A DNA stretch of 64,000 nucleotides from Streptococcus mitis (GTDB lineage: Bacteria > Bacillota > Bacilli > Lactobacillales > Streptococcaceae). Position numbers and translations under genes: made by a program. Location of the stretch: NCBI RefSeq assembly GCF_013305725.1, contig NZ_CP047883.1:537001-601000 (forward strand), given 5' to 3'. A model generated the notes under the pieces. That model was not told where the DNA came from. It did not search any database and saw only the letters and a list, made by a program, of their open reading frames with translations. This document shows positions 47,489-56,481 of the stretch, piece after piece; position 1 is the stretch's first letter; each line of letters starts with the position of its first letter.

Positions 47489-48688
47489 TCATGACAGGAT
47501 TTCTCTATTCTTTTTTGTTTCTTGGTGAAAGATATTTTGCCAAGTTTCGTGACGGCGCCAGATACTGGTATGGACGATACCATCTAACTCATAGCAGATG
47601 AGTTTGGTCTTTTGACTGATGGAAGTGATCTGAATATCCTTGATAGCTGAATTCAAATCTTTTTCGGCTTTATAGGCCTCTTTATCCATCTGCTCTCCAT
47701 CCTGACGAATATAGACAAAATCGTCAGCTAAGAGTTCTTCCAGTTGATTTCCTTGGTCAATCAATTGTTCACGCATAAGTAATTTTTTATAGACATTGTC
47801 TAAAATTTCGTCCTCAGGGATAGGTGCTGGCTCGATATGGACATCGGTATCAAAAACTCCAAAACGCTCTTCCAGCATGGATTCGACCTGATCCGCAATC
47901 TCATGACTTTCATAAACTGATAAGTCAGGATTCATCTCTAGCGTAATATCCAGGTAGATGTTGCTACCGTAGGTACGACCTCTTTGCGACTTAACCTTGC
48001 TGATTTTGGGAATTTCCATAATGGCCTTTTGATAGTCCTCAAGCAGACGGTCGTCAAAGCCATCTGATAGACTAAAGGAAGACTCGATGAAGATATCATA
48101 AGCAGTTTTCAAGATAAAGAAAGTGATGATAATGGCAACCAGTTTATCCACAATGGGATAATTGAAACTGCTGGCCAGGATGGCAATGGTAGTACCAAGT
48201 GAGGTGACAGCATCAGAAAGATTGTCCTTGGCTGCTGCCTTTAGTGCCTTGGAGTTGGATTTCTTACTGAGGCGAGTATTGTAGAGATAAACTACAAACA
48301 TAATCGATGCAGAAATAATTCCTAGAGTTGCACCAAGAGGATCGATGACCGTTTCTTCACGACTGAGAATCTTCTGAATGGTATCCCTTAGCACATCAAA
48401 GCCAACATAGAACATGATAATAGAAGTGACCAAGCTAGCCAAATCTTCAATCTTCCAGTGGCCAAAACGGTGGTCTCGGTCAGCAGGCTGGCGTGCCATC
48501 CGGATTCCAATCAAGAGGGCCACATTTCCAATAATGTCCGACACGTTGTTAAAACCATCGGCCACCAAACTGGATGAATGGAGGAGGTGCCCAGTAGCTA
48601 ATTTGGCTGCAGACAAGAGCAGGTAGGTAGAAATGCTGATAATGGCACCACGTTCCGCCAACTTGAGATTTGAAATAGATTGCTTCAT
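47489..48688 (-). CDS. mntE: Manganese efflux protein MntE (cation diffusion facilitator)
   Basis: A 399-residue CDF exporter with six helices and a cytoplasmic C-terminal domain (about 210-300). The metal site has ADGFNNVSD in helix 2 and AKDNLSDAV in helix 5. The Asn/Asp pairs, rather than His/Asp, fit Mn2+ transport. In pneumococcus the homologue at this position is MntE, which exports Mn2+. AAAGGAAG precedes the ATG. It is divergent from the manganese-riboswitch-controlled ATPase, so two Mn2+ exit systems adjoin. Confidence 0.88.
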   Translation of the reverse strand: MKQSISNLKLAERGAIISISTYLLLSAAKLATGHLLHSSSLVADGFNNVSDIIGNVALLIGIRMARQPADRDHRFGHWKIEDLASLVTSIIMFYVGFDVLRDTIQKILSREETVIDPLGATLGIISASIMFVVYLYNTRLSKKSNSKALKAAAKDNLSDAVTSLGTTIAILASSFNYPIVDKLVAIIITFFILKTAYDIFIESSFSLSDGFDDRLLEDYQKAIMEIPKISKVKSQRGRTYGSNIYLDITLEMNPDLSVYESHEIADQVESMLEERFGVFDTDVHIEPAPIPEDEILDNVYKKLLMREQLIDQGNQLEELLADDFVYIRQDGEQMDKEAYKAEKDLNSAIKDIQITSISQKTKLICYELDGIVHTSIWRRHETWQNIFHQETKKNREILS

Positions 48689-48769
48689 TCAACTTCCTTT
48701 CTAGTCACATAGCATTCTACCATTATACTGGTTTTCAAGGGAAAATTCAAATAAGGCAGTTTTTACTCT

Positions 48770-48797
48770 TTGAAAACTTTTCAAAATTTGGTATAAT
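48770..48797 (+). promoter_or_regulatory. Promoter of the mgtA leader
   Basis: TTGAAA at 48770-48775 and TATAAT at 48792-48797, 16 bp apart, with TTGG before the -10. Confidence 0.75.
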
Positions 48798-48800
48798 AGT

Positions 48801-48920
48801 ACTACTCAAGGGAGTAGCTGGCAGAAACCTGTGATAGTGTCGTCATTCCGAATTTTATACTGAAGAGTATGCTTTCCGGCCCTATCTTAAACAGCGAGAC
48901 TTGTTATGATTTTTGTTTGT
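48801..48920 (+). promoter_or_regulatory. yybP-ykoY (Mn2+) riboswitch
   Basis: The leader contains CTCAAGGGAGTAGCTGGCAG near its start and CCGGCCCTATC near 48878-48888, the two conserved parts of the yybP-ykoY manganese riboswitch, between the promoter and the P-type ATPase gene. In pneumococcus this riboswitch raises expression of the adjacent ATPase when Mn2+ is high. The expression platform (after about 48885) was not resolved by eye. Confidence 0.85.
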
Positions 48921-48982
48921 CGTGAAAAGATACGATGAGAAAAAGAGAGTCTGTTTTGCACACAATGTCAAGGAGGAGACAC

Positions 48983-51679
48983 ATGTCAAAAGAACAAAAA
49001 CGCCAAGCGTTTTACATTCAAAGTCCTGAAGAGGTCTTGAAGGCTGTGGATGCGACCGAACAAGGTTTGTCATCAAGTGAGGCGGAAAAGCGCCTTGCCG
49101 AATTTGGCCACAATGAACTCGAAGAAGGCGAGAAACGATCAATCCTGGTCAAATTTATCGAGCAATTTAAGGATTTGATGATTATCATCCTAGTTGCGGC
49201 AGCAATCTTGTCAGTCGTGACTTCTGGTGGGGAAGATATCGCAGATGCCATTATCATCTTAGCCGTGGTAATCATCAATGCTGCCTTTGGTGTTTACCAA
49301 GAAGGGAAAGCAGAAGAAGCTATCGAAGCCCTCAAATCCATGTCTAGTCCAGCTGCCCGCGTTCTTCGTGATGGTCATATGGCGGAGATTGATTCTAAAG
49401 AATTGGTACCAGGTGATATCGTCGCTCTCGAAGCTGGTGATGTAGTGCCTGCAGACCTACGTTTGCTAGAAGCCAACTCTCTTAAAATAGAAGAAGCTGC
49501 CTTGACAGGTGAGTCTGTGCCAGTCGAAAAAGACTTGACAGTTGAACTTGCTGCAGATGCTGGTATTGGGGACCGTGTCAATATGGCCTTCCAAAACTCA
49601 AACGTGACCTATGGTCGTGGGATGGGTGTTGTTGTCAATACAGGGATGTACACTGAAGTTGGTCATATCGCTGGTATGCTTCAAGATGCGGATGAGACAG
49701 ATACACCACTTAAACGAAACTTGAACAACCTTTCTAAAGTCTTGACCTATGCTATCTTGGTTATTGCACTTGTTACTTTTGTAGTGGGTGTTTTCATTCA
49801 AGGGAAAAATCCACTCGGTGAGTTGATGACCTCTGTTGCCCTTGCCGTTGCAGCTATTCCAGAAGGGCTCCCAGCTATCGTAACTATTGTTCTTGCCCTT
49901 GGTACTCAAGTTTTAGCCAAACGAAACTCAATCGTTCGTAAGTTGCCAGCAGTTGAAACTCTTGGTTCAACAGAAATCATCGCTTCTGATAAGACTGGTA
50001 CGTTGACCATGAACAAGATGACCGTTGAAAAAGTCTTCTATGATGCAGTCCTACATGACTCAGCTGGTGACATTGAACTGGGTCTTGAAATGCCGCTTCT
50101 ACGTTCAGTAGTCTTAGCTAACGATACTAAGATTGATGTCGAAGGCAATCTGATTGGTGACCCTACTGAAACAGCCTTCATCCAGTATGCCTTGGACAAG
50201 GGCTACGATGTTAAAGGTTTCTTAGAGAAATATCCACGTGTGGCTGAGTTGCCATTTGATTCTGAACGTAAGCTCATGTCAACAGTTCATCCACTTGCAG
50301 ATGGACGCTTCCTCGTAGCTGTTAAAGGTGCGCCAGACCAACTCTTGAAACGTTGTGTTCTTCGTGATAAGGCTGGGGATATTGCTCCGATTGACGAGAA
50401 GGTTACAAACCTCATTCACACAAACAACTCTGAAATGGCCCACCAAGCCTTGCGTGTCCTTGCAGGTGCTTATAAGATTATCGATAGTATTCCAGAAAAC
50501 CTGATCTCTGAAGAGCTTGAAAATGATTTAATCTTTACTGGTTTGATTGGGATGATTGACCCTGAACGTCCTGAAGCTGCTGAGGCTGTTCGTGTGGCTA
50601 AGGAAGCGGGAATTCGTCCAATCATGATCACAGGTGACCATCAAGACACTGCAGAAGCTATTGCTAAACGTTTGGGAATCATTGACGCAAATGATACAGA
50701 AGGACATGTTTTAACTGGTGCTGAGCTCAACGAACTATCTGATGAAGACTTTGAAAAAGTCGTTGGTCAATACTCTGTTTATGCCCGTGTGTCTCCAGAA
50801 CACAAGGTTCGTATCGTCAAGGCTTGGCAAAAACAAGGTAAGGTCGTTGCCATGACAGGTGACGGTGTCAATGATGCTCCGGCTTTGAAAACAGCCGATA
50901 TCGGTATCGGTATGGGAATCACTGGTACAGAGGTGTCTAAGGGGGCTTCTGACATGATTCTTGCAGATGATAACTTTGCAACTATTATCGTTGCAGTGGA
51001 AGAAGGACGTAAGGTCTTCTCAAATATTCAAAAGACTATTCAGTACCTACTTTCTGCCAATACTGCTGAAGTATTAACCATCTTCCTATCAACCTTGTTT
51101 GGTTGGGATGTCTTGCAACCAGTTCACCTCTTGTGGATTAACTTGGTAACAGATACCTTCCCAGCTATCGCTCTTGGTGTTGAGCCAGCTGAGCCTGGTG
51201 TCATGAACCATAAACCACGTGGACGCAAGGCAAGCTTCTTCTCAGGTGGTGTTTTGAGTTCTATTATCTATCAAGGTGTACTCCAAGCAGCTATTGTTAT
51301 GAGTGTTTATGGCCTTGCGATTGCTTACCCAGTTCACGTGGGTGACAATCATGCCATTCACGCAGATGCCCTTACTATGGCCTTTGCAACACTTGGTTTG
51401 ATTCAGCTCTTCCATGCCTACAATGTGAAATCTGTTTACCAATCCATCTTGACAGTTGGACCATTCAAGTCTAAGACCTTCAACTGGTCTATCTTGGTAT
51501 CCTTCATCCTTCTCATGGCAACAATCGTCGTAGAACCACTTGAAGGAATTTTCCACGTAACCAAACTAGACTTGTCTCAATGGAGAATCGTCATGGCTGG
51601 AAGCTTCTCAATGATTATCATTGTTGAAATCGTTAAGTTTGTTCAACGTAAACTCGGTTTTGACAAGAATGCGATTTAA
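48983..51679 (+). CDS. mgtA: P-type Ca2+/Mn2+-exporting ATPase (MgtA of streptococci)
   Basis: An 898-residue P2A-type pump of SERCA/PacL type. It has TGESVPVEK, the phosphorylation site DKTGTLTMNK (Asp336), TGDGVNDAPALK and the ion-site motif PEGLP (Glu294) in helix 4. The frame is open from 48935, but ATG 48983 follows AAGGAGGAG. The riboswitch upstream and the mntE neighbour support a role in exporting Mn2+ and Ca2+. Despite the symbol used in streptococci, it is not a Mg2+ importer of the Salmonella MgtA type. Confidence 0.9.
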   Translation: MSKEQKRQAFYIQSPEEVLKAVDATEQGLSSSEAEKRLAEFGHNELEEGEKRSILVKFIEQFKDLMIIILVAAAILSVVTSGGEDIADAIIILAVVIINAAFGVYQEGKAEEAIEALKSMSSPAARVLRDGHMAEIDSKELVPGDIVALEAGDVVPADLRLLEANSLKIEEAALTGESVPVEKDLTVELAADAGIGDRVNMAFQNSNVTYGRGMGVVVNTGMYTEVGHIAGMLQDADETDTPLKRNLNNLSKVLTYAILVIALVTFVVGVFIQGKNPLGELMTSVALAVAAIPEGLPAIVTIVLALGTQVLAKRNSIVRKLPAVETLGSTEIIASDKTGTLTMNKMTVEKVFYDAVLHDSAGDIELGLEMPLLRSVVLANDTKIDVEGNLIGDPTETAFIQYALDKGYDVKGFLEKYPRVAELPFDSERKLMSTVHPLADGRFLVAVKGAPDQLLKRCVLRDKAGDIAPIDEKVTNLIHTNNSEMAHQALRVLAGAYKIIDSIPENLISEELENDLIFTGLIGMIDPERPEAAEAVRVAKEAGIRPIMITGDHQDTAEAIAKRLGIIDANDTEGHVLTGAELNELSDEDFEKVVGQYSVYARVSPEHKVRIVKAWQKQGKVVAMTGDGVNDAPALKTADIGIGMGITGTEVSKGASDMILADDNFATIIVAVEEGRKVFSNIQKTIQYLLSANTAEVLTIFLSTLFGWDVLQPVHLLWINLVTDTFPAIALGVEPAEPGVMNHKPRGRKASFFSGGVLSSIIYQGVLQAAIVMSVYGLAIAYPVHVGDNHAIHADALTMAFATLGLIQLFHAYNVKSVYQSILTVGPFKSKTFNWSILVSFILLMATIVVEPLEGIFHVTKLDLSQWRIVMAGSFSMIIIVEIVKFVQRKLGFDKNAI

Positions 51680-51684
51680 AAAGA

Positions 51685-51710
51685 AAAAGTCATCTTCGGA
51701 TGGCTTTTTG
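51685..51710 (+). terminator. Terminator after mgtA
   Basis: AAAGTCATC-TTCG-GATGGCTTT followed by TTG; a TTCG tetraloop hairpin. Confidence 0.85.
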
Positions 51711-51730
51711 CTACAGTTAAGGGAAAGGGC

Positions 51731-51758
51731 TTGCAGTTATCGGCTTTTGTGCTATAAT
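51731..51758 (+). promoter_or_regulatory. Promoter of the deformylase-like gene
   Basis: TTGCAG at 51731-51736 and TATAAT at 51753-51758 are 16 bp apart; a second TATAAT lies at 51763-51768. Confidence 0.7.
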
Positions 51759-51796
51759 TGCTATAATATAGTAAAAAGCAAGAGGAGTGAGCAGAA

Positions 51797-52207
51797 GTGG
51801 AAAAGAAAATTGTAAAGGATATTTTGTTTTTATCTCAGGTGTCTCAGCCGGCAAATCAGGATGATCTGTATCTTGCCAGAGATTTGCAGGATACACTTTT
51901 AGCGAATCGTGAGACTTGTGTCGGTCTGGCTGCCAATATGATTGGGGTGCAGAAGCGCGTGATTATCTTTAATCTTGGCTTGGTTCCTGTGGTCATGTTT
52001 AACCCAGTGCTCCTGTCCTCAGAAGGATCTTATGAGACAGAGGAAGGTTGTTTGTCCTTGACAGGTATGAGACCTACTAAGCGTTATGAAACCATAAGGG
52101 TTGCCTATCGTGACAGCAAGTGGCAGGAACAGACCATTACTTTGACAGGTTTCCCAGCCCAGGTTTGCCAGCATGAACTGGATCATTTGGAAGGACGAAT
52201 CATTTAG
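51797..52207 (+). CDS. Peptide-deformylase-like protein, probably low or no activity
   Basis: A 136-residue protein of the peptide deformylase fold. Motif 2 (EGCLS) and motif 3 (QHELDH), which hold the metal, are intact. Motif 1 reads VGLAANM, so the catalytic Gln of GxGLAAxQ is replaced by Met. It is also shorter than full deformylases. I recall that pneumococci carry such a second def gene (defA) whose product is inactive, while defB is essential. The start is GTG at 51797 with AGAGGAG 9 bp upstream. The next gene starts 11 bp after the stop. Confidence 0.82.
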   Translation: MEKKIVKDILFLSQVSQPANQDDLYLARDLQDTLLANRETCVGLAANMIGVQKRVIIFNLGLVPVVMFNPVLLSSEGSYETEEGCLSLTGMRPTKRYETIRVAYRDSKWQEQTITLTGFPAQVCQHELDHLEGRII

Positions 52208-52218
52208 GAGGAAAGCAA

Positions 52219-53814
52219 ATGAAACGAATAGTCTTTGAACTTATTTTTATCGCAACGACCTGGTATATCTTTTTACCGCCTCTTAACCTGACCAGTTGGG
52301 AATTTCTCTTTTTCCTCTGTGGACATTTGCTGCTTGTAGCAATCTTATTTGGCTTTGGCAAGGGGATAAACCTTGTCAAAACGGTTCATGTGCGCCACGG
52401 AAAGGCGGAAGCTGCCTTAAATCTTGAGGGTTTCAAAATCAATCGGTTAGGGAAAATCCTTTTAGCTTCTATTGGAGGAATTCTTCTCTTAGCAGCCTTG
52501 GTTTCCTTGGTAACTTCTAGCATTTTTCAGGCTAAAAATTATGCCAATGTAGTCACAGTTACGGAAAAAGACTTTACTGAATTTCCTAAGACTGACACCA
52601 GTAAGGTTCCTATTTTAGATAGAAGTACTGCTGAAAAGATTGGGGACCGCTACTTGGGTTCCCTAACGGATAAGGTGTCGCAGTATGTAGCGGCAGACAC
52701 CTATACCCAATTGACGATTGATGGGAAACCTTATCGAGTTACGCCACTAGAATACGCAGATCCTATCAAGTGGTTTAATAATCAAGCCAAGGGAATCGGC
52801 GAGTATATCAAGGTGAATATGGTAACCGGGAATGCGGACTTGGTGGACTTGAAGACACCAATCAAGTATTCGGACTCGGAGTATTTTAACCGCGATGTCA
52901 AGCGTCACCTGCGCTTGAAGTACCCAACTAAAATCTTCAAGACTCCATCTTTTGAGGTGGACGATGAGGGCAATCCTTTCTATGTGGCAACCGTTTACCA
53001 AAAGCAATTTGGTTTAGCGGTTCCTCGTCCTGTTTCAGTCATTATCTTGGATGCCACAAATGGAGAAACCAAGGAATACAGTTTGGCAGATGTTCCAGAA
53101 TGGGTGGACAGGGTCTATCCAGCTGAGGAAACCATTGAGCAAATAAACTATAATGGCAAGTACAAGGATGGTTTTTGGAATGCATTGATTTCCAAGAAAA
53201 ATGTCACCCAGACCACTAAAGGTTATAATTACTTGTCCATAGGAAATGATATCTACCTCTACACAGGGGTGACTTCAGCCAATGCAGATGAAAGTAATCT
53301 TGGTTTCATCCTAGAAAATATGCGAACAGGAGAAATCACTAAGTACAGCTTGGCTTCTGCGACAGAAGAATCAGCCCGTGAATCAGCCGAAGGTGCTGTT
53401 CAGGAGAAATCCTACAAGGCAACCTTCCCAATCCTCATCAACCTCAATGACAAGCCTCTCTACATCATGGGCTTGAAGGACAATGCGGGCTTGGTCAAAG
53501 AGTATGCCCTGGTAGACGCAGTCGAGTACCAAAACGTTATCGTAGCTACTACAGTGGAAGAACTGCTTAGCAAATATGCCAATAAAAACGACCTTGAAAT
53601 TGACAATGCAACCACAGAAAGCATCAAGGGAGTAGTAGCAGACCTCAAATCAGCTGTTATCAAGGGCGATACCGTCTATTTCTTTAAAGTTGATGGCAAG
53701 ATATACAAGGTCAAGGCCTCAGTATCAGATGACCTCCCTTACCTAGAAAATGGTAAAGCCTTTGAAGGTCAAGTAGGAAAAGACAATTATCTCAAGACAT
53801 TTAAAGTACAGTAA
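52219..53814 (+). CDS. Membrane protein of unknown function with a large extracytoplasmic domain
   Basis: A 531-residue protein. Three hydrophobic helices are seen at about residues 5-22, 30-50 and 82-105; the remaining 420 residues should lie outside the membrane. Repeated patterns there, such as DPIKWFNNQAKGIGEYI, QFGLAVPRPVSVIILD and TVYFFKVDGKIYKVKAS, look like a beta-rich domain, but I do not recognise a family. It follows the deformylase-like gene with GGAGGAAAG before the ATG and ends at a strong terminator. Confidence 0.8.
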   Translation: MKRIVFELIFIATTWYIFLPPLNLTSWEFLFFLCGHLLLVAILFGFGKGINLVKTVHVRHGKAEAALNLEGFKINRLGKILLASIGGILLLAALVSLVTSSIFQAKNYANVVTVTEKDFTEFPKTDTSKVPILDRSTAEKIGDRYLGSLTDKVSQYVAADTYTQLTIDGKPYRVTPLEYADPIKWFNNQAKGIGEYIKVNMVTGNADLVDLKTPIKYSDSEYFNRDVKRHLRLKYPTKIFKTPSFEVDDEGNPFYVATVYQKQFGLAVPRPVSVIILDATNGETKEYSLADVPEWVDRVYPAEETIEQINYNGKYKDGFWNALISKKNVTQTTKGYNYLSIGNDIYLYTGVTSANADESNLGFILENMRTGEITKYSLASATEESARESAEGAVQEKSYKATFPILINLNDKPLYIMGLKDNAGLVKEYALVDAVEYQNVIVATTVEELLSKYANKNDLEIDNATTESIKGVVADLKSAVIKGDTVYFFKVDGKIYKVKASVSDDLPYLENGKAFEGQVGKDNYLKTFKVQ

Positions 53815-53872
53815 GAGGAGAGGCTGGGCAAAACCTCAATTTCAGGAAAAATAAAGTAAATCTTTCCATCAT

Positions 53873-53921
53873 AAAATGCATAGTATCAAGATTTCTCAAT
53901 TCCTGATACTATGCATTTTTT
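53873..53921 (+). terminator. Terminator hairpin after the 531-residue membrane protein
   Basis: AAATGCATAGTATCA and TGATACTATGCATTT form a 15-bp stem followed by TTT. It is related to 4175-4221. Confidence 0.85.
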
Positions 53922-53965
53922 AATTTTAATGCCTTTTTTCCCAAATCTCTTTTCAGATGAATTTC

Positions 53966-53994
53966 TTGGTAGTGGCTAAAAAATATGCTACACT
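53966..53994 (+). promoter_or_regulatory. Promoter of yaaA, placing the start site at the start codon
   Basis: TTGGTA at 53966-53971 and TACACT at 53989-53994, 17 bp apart, with an extended TGC. The expected start of transcription, 6-7 bases after the -10, falls at 54000-54001, where the ATG lies. Confidence 0.6.
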
Positions 53995-54000
53995 ATTAAT

Positions 54001-54729
54001 ATGAAAATTTTAATCCCAACAGCAAAAGAAATGAACACAGATTTGCCAAGTATTGAAGCCACTCCTTTAAAGCCAGAAAGTCAGGCCGTGCTTGATGCCT
54101 TGGCTCTCTATTCTGCTAGTCAATTGGAGAGTTTTTACAAGGTATCAGCTGAAAAGGCGGCGGAAGAATTTCAAAATATCCAAGTTTTGAAAAGGCAGAC
54201 TGCTCAACACTACCCAGCCTTGAAACTTTTTGATGGGCTGATGTACCGCCACATCAAGCGAGATAAATTGACCGAGGCAGAACAAGCCTATCTTGAAAAT
54301 CATGTCTTTATTACCTCGGCTTTGTACGGAGTCGTTTCAGCCTTGTCACCTATGGCGCCTCACCGTTTGGACTTTTTGATGAAGTTAAAAGTCGCTGGTA
54401 AGACTTTAAAGAGTCATTGGAAGGTAGCCTATGATGAGGCTCTGAAGCAGGAAGAAGTGATTTTCTCCCTCTTGTCATCGGAGTTTGAGACTGTATTTTC
54501 TAAGGAAATCAGAGAAAAAATGGTGACCTTCAAATTCATGGAGGATAGAGGTGGTCAGCTGAAGATTCACTCAACCATTTCCAAGAAAGCGCGTGGTACC
54601 TTCCTGACAGTCCTGATAGAAAATCAAGTACAAACGGTGGAAGAAGCTCGTCGCTTAAGATTTGCAGGATTTAACTACCGAGAAGACCTGTCCCAGCCAC
54701 AGGAATTGGTTTTTGTAAAGGAAGTATAG
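54001..54729 (+). CDS. yaaA: YaaA family peroxide stress protein
   Basis: A 242-residue DUF328/YaaA protein, a family that lowers intracellular free iron and protects DNA during peroxide stress. KILIPTAKEM at the N-terminus and FKFMEDRGGQLKIHSTISKKARG in two adjoining parts near residues 178-200 are conserved. No ribosome binding site precedes the ATG, and the promoter suggests a leaderless mRNA. It is convergent with the Mga-family regulator across a shared terminator. Confidence 0.92.
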   Translation: MKILIPTAKEMNTDLPSIEATPLKPESQAVLDALALYSASQLESFYKVSAEKAAEEFQNIQVLKRQTAQHYPALKLFDGLMYRHIKRDKLTEAEQAYLENHVFITSALYGVVSALSPMAPHRLDFLMKLKVAGKTLKSHWKVAYDEALKQEEVIFSLLSSEFETVFSKEIREKMVTFKFMEDRGGQLKIHSTISKKARGTFLTVLIENQVQTVEEARRLRFAGFNYREDLSQPQELVFVKEV

Positions 54730-54743
54730 AAATCAGATAAGAG

Positions 54744-54775
54744 AAAAAGTCAGCACGATTATGCTGACTTTTTTC
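54744..54775. terminator. Bidirectional terminator between yaaA and the mga-like gene
   Basis: AAAAAGTCAGCA-CGATTA-TGCTGACTTTTTT is symmetric and has A and T runs on both sides. Confidence 0.88.
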
Positions 54776-54779
54776 TAGC

Positions 54780-56264
54780 TTATAAAGTATTGGATATATG
54801 AATCTCATTTGATAAACAGTTAAGATGATTAACCAAATTCATGATTGACAGATGGTTTCGGCAAATAAACTTCTTGGTAATTCCTGGAATATAGAAATTA
54901 GACACAATGATATCGTAGTCTGTCTGATTTAAAATCTCAGGGCTTGTTTCCAATTCATCCCAAGTATCAAAGGTGAATCGATTGTTACAATAGTATGTAA
55001 GCATATCCTTTAAAGTAAGTGATAGGGCGTGGTCAAAGTTACTGATAATCAAAACCTTGATAGGTGGTCGATTTTCTAACAACTGAGTAGAGAGGTTTTC
55101 AGCATGGGTTAAGATGGTGTACATCAAGTGTTCCAACTGTTCAGGATGGTCATGCTGTCCAATTGCTTGACGGTATTGAGCCAGTTCTTGACGCGCACTC
55201 TTCATAAAGTCTGGGAAGTAAACTTCGAAATTTTTAATCGTCAATGCTTTTTGTTCAAATAAGATTGGGGTAGAAAAGATTTCCTGTCTTGCAAAGAAAG
55301 CAGTGTTGTGTAAATGCCAAATCAGCTCATCGTGGTTGGTAAAGGTAATCTTATATTGTTTTGATAGGCGTTCTAATATTTGACTCAGTAATTGATAAGA
55401 GTATCTTGCTTCACTGTTTTCTTCTAATGAATTAAAGAACTCTTGAGGATCTAAGAAAAGATTGTTTTGAATAAAGGAAATAAAAATTTGTGCGATGATA
55501 TCTGGAGTGATTTCCAGTCCCAGTTTTTCAGAAAAATGGACAAGTATCTCCTCAAAGTTTGGAATGCTTGCTAAAATAGGATAGTATTCATCAAAGAAAT
55601 GATTTGGTAAGTCGATGAAATGACCATTTTTGATGCGGTAAATACTGATAGCTATCATTAGTTTGTACATTCTATAAATTGAAAATCGCATTGGATAATT
55701 CGTAATTTTATAGAAGAAGTCAGCAAACTCTGTTAAATCCTCTTCAGGAAGGTCAGGAAAAGGCCAATCAAGGAAATAATAGCGCTCAGAAAAGTATTGG
55801 GCAAAAAAGTAACGAATATCGATCTCATTTCCACGTATCTCGGATGGAGTAAAAGATAATTCAATTTGAAACTGAGATGAAAGAATCTTTGTAATATTTC
55901 TGCCCAATCGATAGAGGTTGGCATTACTAGAGTGAAGATTTTCTATTGTTCGATAAATAGGTAGCCCCTCATTGAAGAACATATACTCTAGTAATTGAAA
56001 AGATTGAGAATTAGCAAGAAAATATTGATAAACATCTTCTAAACTAGTGTTAACTTCTAAATCTATCATGATTCCGTTAACAGAAGATTGGATGTCAATA
56101 GATGGAAAGGCAAGACGTAATTCATTTAAATCACTTTTTAAGATTCGTTCTGTACATCCTAACTTGTCGGCAAGTTCATGTAATTTCAACCAATCGCGAT
56201 GTTGAATTAGGGTTTCCATTAAGCGTAATTGTCTTTGATCTTTTGTGGATAAAAGGTTTCTCAT
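54780..56264 (-). CDS. Mga-family transcriptional regulator
   Basis: A 494-residue regulator of the Mga/AtxA type. The N-terminus carries two winged helix-turn-helix regions (about residues 8-60 and 95-130, with LHELADKLGCTERILKSDL). The central part is PRD-like, and the C-terminal part resembles an EIIB-like domain (KVLIISNFDHALS, YDIIVSNFYI). Such proteins sense sugar-system phosphorylation and activate surface-protein genes. It is divergent from the pclA-like gene with a 217-bp AT-rich gap, the arrangement I recall for pneumococcal pclA, so control of pclA is likely but unproven. Confidence 0.88.
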   Translation of the reverse strand: MRNLLSTKDQRQLRLMETLIQHRDWLKLHELADKLGCTERILKSDLNELRLAFPSIDIQSSVNGIMIDLEVNTSLEDVYQYFLANSQSFQLLEYMFFNEGLPIYRTIENLHSSNANLYRLGRNITKILSSQFQIELSFTPSEIRGNEIDIRYFFAQYFSERYYFLDWPFPDLPEEDLTEFADFFYKITNYPMRFSIYRMYKLMIAISIYRIKNGHFIDLPNHFFDEYYPILASIPNFEEILVHFSEKLGLEITPDIIAQIFISFIQNNLFLDPQEFFNSLEENSEARYSYQLLSQILERLSKQYKITFTNHDELIWHLHNTAFFARQEIFSTPILFEQKALTIKNFEVYFPDFMKSARQELAQYRQAIGQHDHPEQLEHLMYTILTHAENLSTQLLENRPPIKVLIISNFDHALSLTLKDMLTYYCNNRFTFDTWDELETSPEILNQTDYDIIVSNFYIPGITKKFICRNHLSIMNLVNHLNCLSNEIHISNTL

Positions 56265-56481
56265 ACGGATATTATCCTCCTTAAAAACATTATATCACAT
56301 TTTTGCCTTAATATAACAAAAATGTTAGAATCAAAAAAACGTTCTGATAATTCAAAAAAATAGAATATAATAAAAGGCTTTTATAGACAGAAATATGATA
56401 TAGTAATTCCTTGGATAATATTGATTTATATATCAAATAGTTGTACATTAGAAATTATAAAATACTATCTAGGAGTTTAAA
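56265..56481. promoter_or_regulatory. AT-rich divergent promoter region between the mga-like and pclA-like genes
   Basis: About 80 percent A+T with A tracts, the sort of flexible DNA Mga-type proteins bind. For pclA a promoter fits TTGATT at 56421-56426 and TACATT at 56444-56449 (17-bp spacing). TTGATTTATATATCAA overlaps its -35 as an inverted repeat. TAGGAG at 56470-56475 is the ribosome binding site. Confidence 0.6.
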
